From contig CAJWZY010000006.1 of NCBI GenBank assembly GCA_913050545.1, positions 1 to 19,637 on the forward strand: a stretch of 19,637 nt of DNA. The letters are read 5' to 3'. Made by a program: the position numbers and the translations under genes. The notes below the pieces were generated by a model. It saw nothing but the letters and a program-made list of their open reading frames with translations, was not told the DNA's origin and made no database searches. This DNA is from an uncultured bacterium (lineage in GTDB: Bacteria > Planctomycetota > UBA8108). Positions 1-7,654 of the stretch are shown here, one piece after another. How positions within the stretch are numbered: the first letter of the stretch is position 1; every line of letters starts with the position of its first letter.

Positions 1-2
1 TG

Positions 3-686
3 GCGGCGAAGCTTGCCGGGGAACAGGAAAAGCTCGAAAAGAAGATCCTCGGACTGGTAGACGGTTTTTCGCGGGCAGGTTTCAAGCTCTCGATGCTCCT
101 GCCTTCTGTTTTCAAGGCCTACCGCAAGGCCGCGGCAACCACCGCTCCGCTGGGCAACAGCATCACCCGGGCCGGCAGGGAGCTTGCCGAGGGCAAGCTC
201 GAATCGACTGTCGATTCCCTTGCCGAAACAAACCTGCAGCTGGGTGTGTTCCTTGCCGACCTCGACCAGGTCCGCGCCCGGGCGATTGAAACGCTCGCCG
301 AGGCAGAGGCCGGAGGCCGCTCAGCCTACTCGTCCCTTCAATCGGCAATGAAAAACGCGCGGCAGGCCGCAAAGCTGATCGCCGGCGGTAAGATCAACGA
401 TGCCCGGAGGAAAAACAGCGCGGCAAGAAGCCAGCTCCTGATGGCCGGCCGGGCCATCCGAAGGCAGCTCGAGAATATTGTTCTACCCGGGGGAGCCGAG
501 GGGCCCCTGGTCTCAGGATTGCTGGAATCAGAGGCCGCCCGGCTGGGCCTGGTCTGGCAGACAGGAACCCGTGGTGAAGAATTTGAGGCCGACCGCGAGG
601 ATGAGCTGAGAGGCCTCGAGGATATGGATTTCCCGCCTGCATACCGTGACCTGGTGCGGATTTACCTGCGAGCGATCAGGAATTAA
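3..686 (+). CDS. Coiled-coil protein, C-terminal part (DUF4175-like), 5' end outside window
   Basis: The reading frame is open from the window edge to the TAA at 686, giving the last 227 residues of a longer protein. The first in-frame ATG (93) lies inside this open stretch, so it is probably internal. The sequence is rich in Ala, Glu, Arg and Leu with few aromatic residues, as expected of long helices or a coiled coil. It ends in PPAYRDLVRIYLRAIRN. Similar 'PP-YR-LI--YF-AL' ends occur in large DUF4175-type membrane proteins of Planctomycetota and Bacteroidota, which often sit in MoxR/DUF58/VWA clusters; this match is from memory. No catalytic motif is visible. The secreted toroid protein begins 69 nt downstream on the same strand, and such proteins often share this neighbourhood. 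It is clearly coding, but the family assignment is tentative. Confidence 0.75.
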   Translation, partial: AAKLAGEQEKLEKKILGLVDGFSRAGFKLSMLLPSVFKAYRKAAATTAPLGNSITRAGRELAEGKLESTVDSLAETNLQLGVFLADLDQVRARAIETLAEAEAGGRSAYSSLQSAMKNARQAAKLIAGGKINDARRKNSAARSQLLMAGRAIRRQLENIVLPGGAEGPLVSGLLESEAARLGLVWQTGTRGEEFEADREDELRGLEDMDFPPAYRDLVRIYLRAIRN

Positions 687-743
687 CTCGCTGGCGCCCA
701 CGAAAAAACCGGAATGCAGAAGGCACAGCGCGCCTCCCTCGCT

Positions 744-749
744 TAGAAT
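744..749 (+). promoter_or_regulatory. Possible -10 element (TAGAAT), leaderless start
   Basis: TAGAAT matches the sigma70 -10 consensus at 5 of 6 positions. It lies 6 nt before the ATG at 756, so transcription would begin at or next to the start codon. No Shine-Dalgarno sequence precedes that ATG, which fits a leaderless mRNA. There is no recognisable -35 box at 16-18 nt, so this is weak evidence. Confidence 0.2.
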
Positions 750-755
750 TCCCCT

Positions 756-1877
756 ATGAGCTCCACAGCGCTGAAAGGGCCCTCGCTGGCAGCGGCAGCC
801 GTCCTCTGCAGTTTCCTCGCCGGCACCATCTGTGCCCAGGAACCAGCTCCCCCACCGGGGGAAAAGCCGGCCGGTCCGCAGAAGGTCCGCATACCAAAAT
901 TCCGGCAGGTCTACGCCGAGACGCCGGTAACCCGGGCCGTTGACCGGGGGCTCGCCTTCCTTGCAGCCAAGCAGCTCGAAGACGGCTGCTGGTTGTCACC
1001 CGGCTACGGCAGGAACACCGGCATCGTAAGCCTCGCAACCCTGGCATTCCTGTCGAGGGGACATGAACCTGGCCGCGGACCCCACGGCGGCAGGATCGAG
1101 CAGGCCATCTCCTGGGTGACCGCCAACCAGAAAAGCGGGCTGATCATCCGGGACACCTCGCACGGAGAGCTCTACAGCCACGGAATCTCTACACTCATGC
1201 TGGGCGAGGTGATCGGCATGGTCGACGCCAAGCGAAAGGGCCTCGAAACCGTTCACCGGGTTCACCGAACCGCCATCAATGTCATCCTCCGGGCCCAGAA
1301 CGTTCCCAAGGACCGGTGGAACCTGGGCGGGTGGCGCTACACCCCATCCTCGGAGGTCTCCGACATCTCCGTCAGCGGCTGGCAGCTGCTCGCGCTGCGC
1401 GCCGCGAAAGACACCGGCCTCCCGGTTCCCGACAAGAACATCCGCCAGGCCGTTCACTACATCAAGCGCTGCGCCCATCCCACCGGGGGCTTCTCCTACC
1501 AGCCGGGCGGCGATCCCAACACCGGGCGCACGGGAACCGGCATCCTGTCACTTGAAATCTGCGGTGAACATGGCTCTGTCGAGGCGCGCAGGGGAGGTGA
1601 CTGGCTGCTGAAAAACCCGCTGAAGTGGAAGGGGCCCTTCTTTTATTACGGCGCCTATTATTCCGCCCAGGGGATGTACCAGCTCGGTGGAAAATACTGG
1701 AAACAATGGCAGCCCATCAGCGAACAGCTGCTGCTGGAAAAACAGAACGACGATGGCAGCTGGCCCCCCCCTCCCGGAGCGACCCACGAAGAGCAGGCCG
1801 GCACGATCTATACCACCGCCATGGCGATCCTCTCGCTCGGGGTTGAATTCCGCTACCTGCCCATCTACCAGCGCTGA
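756..1877 (+). CDS. Secreted prenyltransferase/squalene-cyclase-repeat (alpha/alpha toroid) protein
   Basis: This is a 373-residue protein. Residues 1-27 form a signal peptide (hydrophobic stretch about 11-24, cleavage near ICA-Q), and a Pro-rich linker follows. From about residue 60 there are repeated helical hairpins with Gly/Trp motifs: GLAFLAAKQLEDGCW (65-79), WNLGGWRY (188-195), TGGFSYQPGG (243-252) and QNDDGSWPPPP (330-340). This is the signature of terpenoid-cyclase-like toroids. The acidic DxDD motif of squalene-hopene cyclase is absent; the place where an acidic cluster might be expected reads SDISVSGW (202-209). It is therefore unlikely to be a true cyclase, and the role is probably structural or binding in the periplasm. 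The ending FRYLPIYQR is typical of planctomycetal members. I am confident of the family, but the function is unknown. Confidence 0.85.
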   Translation: MSSTALKGPSLAAAAVLCSFLAGTICAQEPAPPPGEKPAGPQKVRIPKFRQVYAETPVTRAVDRGLAFLAAKQLEDGCWLSPGYGRNTGIVSLATLAFLSRGHEPGRGPHGGRIEQAISWVTANQKSGLIIRDTSHGELYSHGISTLMLGEVIGMVDAKRKGLETVHRVHRTAINVILRAQNVPKDRWNLGGWRYTPSSEVSDISVSGWQLLALRAAKDTGLPVPDKNIRQAVHYIKRCAHPTGGFSYQPGGDPNTGRTGTGILSLEICGEHGSVEARRGGDWLLKNPLKWKGPFFYYGAYYSAQGMYQLGGKYWKQWQPISEQLLLEKQNDDGSWPPPPGATHEEQAGTIYTTAMAILSLGVEFRYLPIYQR

Positions 1878-1991
1878 GGCCGGCCCCAAAGAACCCTGAA
1901 AGATCCCGCCTGAATACAAGACAACTGCCCCGAAGGGTGTACAATCGTTGAATACGGTCGAATCTACATTGGGGACTTCGGGATAAGAAGT

Positions 1992-3923
1992 ATGTGGCCA
2001 TACCGTCCATCTAAACTTACAGATCTGCTGAGCAGGGAAGAGCTTTCGGCTCTCCTTTCCCAGGGCCTCGGGCACCAGCTGCGGTCGAACATCCTGCTGG
2101 TCGAGTCCGGGGAGGAGGATGGTGAGCCCGTACCCGAGGTGCTCGTCTCGATCGACGGACAGGAAGAGAGCTCCTTCTGTTCGCTGCTTCGGCATGGAAA
2201 GGAAAAAGACCAGGCCGCCTTTGCCGGAGGCGACGGCGCCTGCAGGCGCTGTGAGAATCGCTTCGCCGCACGGGCGCTGCGGGAGCTGTCTCCAGGCGAA
2301 GAGGCCCGAAACCCTGATAAAACCGCGGTTTTACAGGCCCGCTGCCACATGGGACTGCAGGATCTCGCCGCCGCGGTAAGGGTCGACAACCAGCTGCTCG
2401 CTGTCCTTGTAGCCGGACGCAGGATCGCCGCAGAAGAAGACCGGGTCCGAATCCAGAAGCGCGTCGGCAAGCTCGGCAAGCTGACCCAGGCGGAAAAACG
2501 AAGCATGGAAAAAGCCGGCAAAGACCCGGTTGCACCGATCACCCCAGCCAGTGAAGAGGCACGGCAACAGCTCATCAACGAGATCGCCTCCATAGAAAAG
2601 CTTGATCCAGCTCTCGAGACAGAGCTCTCAAAAGCTGCCGGCATGCTCACCTCTTTTTCACAGGGGCGCCTGCAGGCTGCTCGCCAGGCCTGGGAAACGA
2701 GCGTACTCGAGGCCCTTGTCCCCACAACCAATGGCCTTCCTGTTCGACGCTCCGCCATACTCAACTGGCTTGATTCAGCTGTGCGCATGACACGCCGGAC
2801 ACTCGACCTCGAGTTCTTTGCTGTTTTCGGGAGGCTGCCCGAATCAACCGGCAAGAAAGCTGCGGCCCTGCGGTTGCTCGGCCAGGATGGCCTGGGAAAT
2901 GACGGAGATGAAGAGATCTCCCTGCGCGGTGAAGACGCCGCCCTGCTGCTGGACCCCTCCCCCTTCAGGGTCGATGAGAAAAGCTCGCCGGACTCCATCA
3001 ACAGCTGCCTCGAGGCCCCCTCCGCGCTGATCGGCGCGGTAAAGACGAGCGCCTCCAGCCCCGCCGGCTGGAAAGACCGCCTGACCAAGAGCATCTTTGT
3101 TGCGGCCCCTTCCACCAACGACGGCCTCGAGCTGGTATTCGTCTTCGGACCATCACGCAGGCAGGAGGACAGCTCTCCCGGAACCGACGACTACCTGCTG
3201 CTGTGGAAATCAGCCCGGGCTCTCGGTGACCGCTACCTCCTGGCCTCACTGGAATCCAGGCGCCGGGAGCTCGCCAGGTACGAAGACCGTGAGAAAAAGA
3301 AAAAGCCGAGTGGCCCACTGCAATTGCAGCACTTCAACGCGCGCAAATTGCTCGACACCTGCCTCGAGCCCATGCAGGACCTCGCCGGCGGCCGCAGCAT
3401 CCGGTTCGGGCTAGAGGGTCTGCCCGAGCGGCTGATGATGGAGGCCGACCGAAAAAAACTGAAGGACGTCTTTGACTGCATTCTCCTGCAGGCCCTTGAC
3501 TTCGCCCGGCCCCATCCGGAAAACGGCAATCCCTCCATCCTCGTTTCTATCCGCCGTGACAAGAAGATCCGGGGCCGCCTGCTGTTCAACTTCGATGTCA
3601 TCGGGCGCTACCTCGATGGCCGCGACCACCGGCGGCTCTTCGCCCCGGAGGGTAAAAAACCCGCGGGCGAAAATGACAACGGCTCCACCCCCCCCGGCAA
3701 ACAGGCTGTCAGCTTCAAGGAAGCGCAACAGAACATCTCCTGGCACAAGGGGCGCCTGAAGGTGGAGAGCGAGCGGCTCAGCAATGGCAAGGGGGGCGGA
3801 GGTGGCAAGCCGGGCCAGTGGTCCGGAAGAACCATCTTTACGGTCGAGATCCCCTCCCACCCTCCCAGGCCGCGAAAGCACGGCGGGAAAAAGTCCTCGG
3901 CCGGCGACGGGAAAAAATCCTGA
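1992..3923 (+). CDS. PocR-domain sensor with degenerate histidine-kinase-like C-terminus
   Basis: This is a 643-residue soluble protein without membrane segments. Residues about 10-145 resemble the PocR sensory domain: an N-terminal helix, four cysteines (C63, C84, C87, C118) spaced C-x20-C-x2-C-x30-C, then CHMGLQDLAAAVRVDNQLL and a hydrophobic strand ending in AGR. The middle (190-425) is helical and has no H-box with a phosphoacceptor His. Residues about 445-622 read like a decayed HATPase_c domain. The N-box position is VFDCILLQALDFA (493-505), lacking the usual Asn residues; no DxGxG G1 box or GxGxG lid is seen, and the final strand GRTIFTVEIP (612-621) is kept. It is probably a pseudokinase or scaffold. 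The Lys/Gly-rich tail (595-643) is likely disordered. The ATG at 1992 has only a weak purine-rich AAGAAG upstream. The FHA-GAF gene follows after 194 nt. Confidence 0.75.
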   Translation: MWPYRPSKLTDLLSREELSALLSQGLGHQLRSNILLVESGEEDGEPVPEVLVSIDGQEESSFCSLLRHGKEKDQAAFAGGDGACRRCENRFAARALRELSPGEEARNPDKTAVLQARCHMGLQDLAAAVRVDNQLLAVLVAGRRIAAEEDRVRIQKRVGKLGKLTQAEKRSMEKAGKDPVAPITPASEEARQQLINEIASIEKLDPALETELSKAAGMLTSFSQGRLQAARQAWETSVLEALVPTTNGLPVRRSAILNWLDSAVRMTRRTLDLEFFAVFGRLPESTGKKAAALRLLGQDGLGNDGDEEISLRGEDAALLLDPSPFRVDEKSSPDSINSCLEAPSALIGAVKTSASSPAGWKDRLTKSIFVAAPSTNDGLELVFVFGPSRRQEDSSPGTDDYLLLWKSARALGDRYLLASLESRRRELARYEDREKKKKPSGPLQLQHFNARKLLDTCLEPMQDLAGGRSIRFGLEGLPERLMMEADRKKLKDVFDCILLQALDFARPHPENGNPSILVSIRRDKKIRGRLLFNFDVIGRYLDGRDHRRLFAPEGKKPAGENDNGSTPPGKQAVSFKEAQQNISWHKGRLKVESERLSNGKGGGGGKPGQWSGRTIFTVEIPSHPPRPRKHGGKKSSAGDGKKS

Positions 3924-3925
3924 CC

Positions 3926-3979
3926 CCGGAAAAGCCGGCTGGCCGCGGTAAAGAGTACGTAAACATGCGGCTTTCCCGG
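3926..3979. repeat. Imperfect inverted repeat after the PocR gene
   Basis: A 12-nt arm (3926-3937, CCGGAAAAGCCG) and its near reverse complement (3968-3979, CGGCTTTCCCGG, one mismatch) are separated by 30 nt, directly after the PocR-gene stop. No T-run follows, so it is not a classical terminator. The rest of the 194-nt gap to the next gene shows nothing else I can support. Confidence 0.25.
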
Positions 3980-4117
3980 CGTGCGGGACCTGTGTGGGCA
4001 GCGACGAAGATCGCTTCTCCTTGAGCCGGGCCCACGGCTGCAGTAGGCTTTGTCCACGGCGCCAGGTGGCGTTGGTGGAACAAAGAAGTCTTTGAAGAGA
4101 AGCAGGCGCACACGGCG

Positions 4118-5092
4118 ATGAACCCGGGGAACAAAACGGGCTCTGTCGAGTTCACCCTTACAGCAGCCGATGGACGGAAATTCCTCCTCGAGCTCCGAGA
4201 GGGCCAGGTGGCTCTTGCAGGACGAGACCTGGGGGCGGAGGTGGTGATCCCCGATGGACGGGTATCCCGCCATCATGCCAGCCTGTCGCTGGAGAAGGCA
4301 GGACTCTACATCGAGGACCTGCACAGCCAGAACGGAACACTGCTAAACTCCGAAAGAATCCAGCGAGCACCGCTTAAACACGGGGATTCCATCAAGCTTG
4401 GCGATTACGAGTTCATCCTGGAGGTCACGGGGGAATCAGAAACTCTCGCGCTTGTCCCCGGGATGCCTTCACCTGCAGCAGCCAGGGTGCTGGCCTCTCT
4501 CAGCGGAGGCCTGGCGGTGGAAAACCCCGGAGAGGAGCTCGAGCGCGCCCTGGGGAGACTCGCCGGGCATCTCGATGCCGTTTTCCTGGCGGCCTTCCGG
4601 GTCGATCACGCGACCATGACAGTCAAGCGCCTGGCCTGTTTCGACTTCCCCGGTGGAAGCGAACCTGGAGCTGCCGCTGCAGGCCAAAAGCTACCCAGCG
4701 ATTTTCTCGACCGGGTCATTGAAACCGGGAAAACCGGCTGGCGGCGGGTGAGCGAGGGGGCGGACAAAAGCGGGGCACCCGGCCATGCCACTGCCGTCGC
4801 AGCCGCTCCCGCCATGATCGACAAGGTGGTCGGGGGCCTCGTCTACCTGGAGCGAAAAGATTCCTTCAACCCCCTCGACCTGGAGATCCTGTCAGCCTTC
4901 ACAGCCCACCTCGGCGGTGCCTTCACCGGCCGGGAACAAGAAGCCGCCGGCCCGCCGGCCCGCGGCTTCTACAAGCGGCTGGGTGAAGAGGAAACCGTGC
5001 TGCCGCGCTCAGGCCTCATCCGCTCCGAAGGCGGCGTAGCCGAGGTTGCCGAGAATCTCGTAGACACTGTCGGCGATCAGGCTGACCTTTAG
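4118..5092 (+). CDS. FHA-GAF domain signalling protein
   Basis: This is a 324-residue soluble protein. Residues about 10-103 form an FHA domain, a phosphothreonine-binding fold, with all its hallmark residues: GR (35-36), VSRHH (49-53), S70, QNGT (71-74) and N77. Residues about 135-270 look like a GAF domain (AVFLAAFRVD, GGLVYLERKDSF, LEILSAFTAHLGGAF). No kinase, cyclase, phosphatase or HTH domain follows, so output must come through a partner. The protein may read the phosphorylation state of another protein through FHA and a small ligand through GAF. The PocR pseudokinase just upstream is the obvious candidate partner, though that is inference. The last 27 residues are encoded opposite the 3' end of the aldolase-like gene, an 84-bp tail-to-tail overlap. 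They look unstructured and may be a read-on extension beyond an older stop. Confidence 0.88.
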   Translation: MNPGNKTGSVEFTLTAADGRKFLLELREGQVALAGRDLGAEVVIPDGRVSRHHASLSLEKAGLYIEDLHSQNGTLLNSERIQRAPLKHGDSIKLGDYEFILEVTGESETLALVPGMPSPAAARVLASLSGGLAVENPGEELERALGRLAGHLDAVFLAAFRVDHATMTVKRLACFDFPGGSEPGAAAAGQKLPSDFLDRVIETGKTGWRRVSEGADKSGAPGHATAVAAAPAMIDKVVGGLVYLERKDSFNPLDLEILSAFTAHLGGAFTGREQEAAGPPARGFYKRLGEEETVLPRSGLIRSEGGVAEVAENLVDTVGDQADL

Positions 5093-6130
5093 ATCACGCA
5101 CCTGGTCCAGCACGGGACCGAAGAAGACGTTGGCATCACGGGACTCGGAATAGACCGGCTGGCCGTCTCCGTCAAAGTCCACCGGGTAGCCGAGCTTCTC
5201 ATCATGGCCCGAGAGAATGTTTGCCGAGCGCTGCAGCAGCTGCGGCCCGATGTGCTGGGGAATGTAGCTCCAGGCGTTCATGCCGACGACCCCGAGATGC
5301 CCCAGGCGGCGCTGCTGCTCAACCTCGAGCGCCTTGATGGAGCTGAAGCCGTGAACGATCAGGCGCGGTCCGATGCCGCGCTTGTCGATCTCTTCGAGCA
5401 CCTCCCACTGGACCCCGACCTGCTTCGCGTTGATCGACTCGGTGCCGATGTTCGGGACCACCAGCTCGAAGCCGGTGCGCTCGAGGAATTGCTCGATCTG
5501 GTCGGGGTTCGTGCAGGCTGATTCATCGAGCCCGTCGCCGCCGGCAGCGACCTCTTCGAGACAGCCCTCGAGGACCTTCTTGCGCCCCTCGGCCTCGAGA
5601 AAAGCGCGGTATTCCGCCGAGTTTCGGCAGTTGTCGTCAAAGGGAGAGTGGGTGTCGTCGAACATGACACTCGAAAAGAGATCGATAAATTCCGGCTGGC
5701 GCAGCAGCTCGTTCTCGGAAAGAACCCCCCCGGGAAGGGTGTGATGGCCGTGGTCGTAATGGTGAGTGAGCGCCACCCTCCCGAAGTCCGCATCGCCCTC
5801 CTCGGTCAGGATGCTCATGAAGTTGACGGCGAGGCGGGCGTTGCGGATACAGCGGCGGTGGTAGGCGGCCGGATCGCCGCCATCGGCGGGCAGCTCGTGG
5901 CCGGCATCGAGATAGCGCGGCAGCTGCTGGAGGATGTAGTGGCCGACGGTAGAGAAGATGCCCATCGGCAGGCTCTCGATCGCGTGGTCTTCAGCGAACC
6001 GGGCGGCGCCGCGCACGATACCCTGGATCTGGTCCTGGTCGCTGTAGCCGATCCGCGCCATGACGATCTTCTTCTCGCCGCAGCGCTCATACAGTTTCAT
6101 CGTCGAATCGTAGTCGAGTACCAGGGGCAT
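5009..6130 (-). CDS. Divergent class II fructose-bisphosphate-aldolase-like protein
   Basis: This is a 373-residue protein, close to the usual class II aldolase length. By eye it follows E. coli FbaA: HHYDHG (123-128) matches HTDHC, SSVMFDDTHSPFDDN (153-167) matches SSHMIDLSEESLQEN, PNIGTES (226-232) matches SFGNVHG, VHGFSS (259-264) matches FHGGSG, and VVGMNAWSY (281-289) matches VVKMNIDTD. The first metal/catalytic motif (HxDH) and the later VHG His are kept. The His of the NVHG motif and the phosphate-gripping GGSG and NxDTD motifs are lost. The substrate is therefore probably not a standard bisphosphorylated sugar, or the protein is non-catalytic. AAGGAG lies 11 nt before the ATG. It is divergent from a NupG-like transporter, so a shared carbohydrate or nucleoside pathway is possible. 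The fold is fairly sure; the reaction is unknown. Confidence 0.72.
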   Translation of the reverse strand: MPLVLDYDSTMKLYERCGEKKIVMARIGYSDQDQIQGIVRGAARFAEDHAIESLPMGIFSTVGHYILQQLPRYLDAGHELPADGGDPAAYHRRCIRNARLAVNFMSILTEEGDADFGRVALTHHYDHGHHTLPGGVLSENELLRQPEFIDLFSSVMFDDTHSPFDDNCRNSAEYRAFLEAEGRKKVLEGCLEEVAAGGDGLDESACTNPDQIEQFLERTGFELVVPNIGTESINAKQVGVQWEVLEEIDKRGIGPRLIVHGFSSIKALEVEQQRRLGHLGVVGMNAWSYIPQHIGPQLLQRSANILSGHDEKLGYPVDFDGDGQPVYSESRDANVFFGPVLDQVRDLKVSLIADSVYEILGNLGYAAFGADEA

Positions 6131-6198
6131 CTTCGCTCGGGCTCCTTGCTGAAAACAGGCTGTGCGCTCCAGCTTGAATCACTGAAGCATGACGGCGC

Positions 6199-6227
6199 AT
6201 TATGAAAAAAATCGGGCCCGAAACCAA
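6199..6227 (-). promoter_or_regulatory. Candidate promoter of the aldolase-like gene
   Basis: On the minus strand TTGGTT (-35, positions 6222-6227) and CATAAT (-10, 6199-6204, 5 of 6 consensus bases) are separated by 17 nt. This predicts a leader of about 60 nt before the ATG at 6130, which has its own AAGGAG ribosome-binding site. Confidence 0.4.
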
Positions 6228-6249
6228 TGCCTTGCTGCTGGAATTAGGA

Positions 6250-6268
6250 GCGCGGGCTGACTCCGCGC
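6250..6268. promoter_or_regulatory. Palindrome midway between divergent promoters (possible operator)
   Basis: GCGCGG and CCGCGC flank a 7-nt centre (GCTGACT). The centre of symmetry (6259) is 32 nt from the nearest edge of each predicted -35 box (6227 and 6291). This suits an operator or activator site serving both genes. It could equally be chance, as GC-rich palindromes are common here. Confidence 0.3.
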
Positions 6269-6290
6269 CGGCCCGCAAGAGAAATCACCA

Positions 6291-6319
6291 TCGACAGGAA
6301 GCAGTTAGTTTCCTACGAT
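6291..6319 (+). promoter_or_regulatory. Candidate promoter of the NupG-like transporter
   Basis: TCGACA (6291-6296, 5 of 6 to TTGACA) and TACGAT (6314-6319, 4 of 6 to TATAAT) are spaced by exactly 17 nt. The predicted transcript starts near 6326, about 42 nt before the ATG, and includes the purine-rich AAGAGAG ribosome-binding site. Confidence 0.42.
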
Positions 6320-6367
6320 ACCACCGAGATCAGGTTCACTATTCCAAGCCAATAAGAGAGCAAGACC

Positions 6368-7654
6368 ATGTCCCCGAATCTTTATGTACGACTCTGGGTG
6401 ATGATGTTCATCCAATACTTTTTCTGGGGAGCCTGGTATGTGAGCGCTTATCCGTACCTGAATAATAAAATCGGGTTTGACGCACTTGATCTTGCCAACA
6501 CCTACTCCATGGCGCCGCTGGCGGCGATGATCTCACCCTTCTTCATCGGAATGATCGCTGACCGTTTTTTCGCTACCCAGAAGGTTCTAGGTGTACTTCA
6601 CCTTCTCGGTGGAGCGCTGTTGTTTGCGGCCGGAGACTACACCCTCGGTGACAAATCGTTCTTATTTACGTTCGAGGCCGGTGAAAACCCAACCGCCTGG
6701 ATGTTCAACGGCCTGCTGCTGGCCCATTTTCTCTGCTTTATGCCGACCCTCGGACTCTCCAATACCCTGTGCTTCCACAAGATGGACAACCCCGAGCAGC
6801 AATTCCCCTGGATCCGGGTAATGGGAACCATTGGCTGGATCGCCGCTGGCTTTGTGATTTCCAGGCTAGCTATTAATGGGTTAACTATTGATGACAGTGA
6901 CGCAACAAAAGAAACCGCAGTCTGGATGTTCAAGCTGGGAGCCCTGTCGGGTATTGGACTTGGACTGTATTGCTTTACCCTGCCAAATACCCCGCCTGCA
7001 TCTGCCGGGAAAAAAATCACTGCCCGGGATATCCTCTGCCTCGATGCCCTTCAATTAATGGCGAATCGGTCCTTCGCAATCTTCATAGTGTGCTCCTGCA
7101 TTATCTGCATCCCGCTGGCCTTCTACTTCCAGCTTGCCACTTCCTGCCTCGGGGACATGAAAATTGAAAAATACACAGAGAAAATGTCCTACGGACAGAT
7201 GTCTGAAATTTTCTTTATGCTCCTCATGCCGTTACTTTTTGCCCGCCTGGGTGTCAAGAAAATGATCCTGATCGGCATGCTCGCCTGGGTCGCTCGCTAC
7301 GGCCTCTTCGCCATCGGAGCGGCAGATCCGGCCCACCCGGTGGTCGGGATGCTGATGGCCGGGATCATACTGCACGGAATCTGCTACGACTTCTTCTTCG
7401 TCACCGGCCAGATCTACGTCGACAAGGCTGCCCCTAAGGAGATCCGCGGTGCCGCCCAGGGCTTCCTGGTACTGGTGACGCTTGGCGCCGGAATGTACAT
7501 CGGCGCGTGGGCGGCGGGTTTCATCAAGGAGCGCTACACCACTGACGTCACCGACTGGCAAACTATCTGGATGGTGCCCGCTGCTATGGCCGCCGTGGTC
7601 TTTGTCCTCTTCGGGTTGCTGTTCCGTGATCCTCCAAAGGAGGACACTGCATAG
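6368..7654 (+). CDS. NupG-family MFS nucleoside-type transporter
   Basis: This is a 428-residue inner-membrane protein with about 12 hydrophobic segments. The N-terminus VRLWVMMFIQYFFWGAWYVS (7-26) matches the NupG/XapB family opening (R-S-M-FLQ-F-WGAW). The MFS loop 2-3 motif is present as GMIADRFFATQK (61-72). The family imports nucleosides by proton symport; in Planctomycetota, members often sit beside sugar-metabolism genes, so the substrate is not fixed by sequence. AAGAGAG precedes the ATG at a good distance. About the first two thirds of the gene is visibly richer in A and T than the neighbouring genes and uses A/T-ending codons more (for example around 6860-6930), hinting at different ancestry. 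The TAG stop is followed in frame by 43 further sense codons, listed separately. Confidence 0.87.
   Translation: MSPNLYVRLWVMMFIQYFFWGAWYVSAYPYLNNKIGFDALDLANTYSMAPLAAMISPFFIGMIADRFFATQKVLGVLHLLGGALLFAAGDYTLGDKSFLFTFEAGENPTAWMFNGLLLAHFLCFMPTLGLSNTLCFHKMDNPEQQFPWIRVMGTIGWIAAGFVISRLAINGLTIDDSDATKETAVWMFKLGALSGIGLGLYCFTLPNTPPASAGKKITARDILCLDALQLMANRSFAIFIVCSCIICIPLAFYFQLATSCLGDMKIEKYTEKMSYGQMSEIFFMLLMPLLFARLGVKKMILIGMLAWVARYGLFAIGAADPAHPVVGMLMAGIILHGICYDFFFVTGQIYVDKAAPKEIRGAAQGFLVLVTLGAGMYIGAWAAGFIKERYTTDVTDWQTIWMVPAAMAAVVFVLFGLLFRDPPKEDTA

Noticed and set aside
1938..1945. TACAAT before the PocR gene as a -10 box
   Set aside because: No -35 match at 16-18 nt and no supporting extended -10 in the right register, so it is not listed as a feature.
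1964..3118. 384-codon minus-strand open frame opposite the PocR gene
   Set aside because: Ser/Arg-rich product typical of the antisense frame in GC-rich DNA; the plus strand has the PocR-like motifs.
6202..6465. Small plus-strand ORF spanning the divergent control region
   Set aside because: It runs into the transporter in another frame, has no ribosome-binding site and overlaps both predicted promoters.
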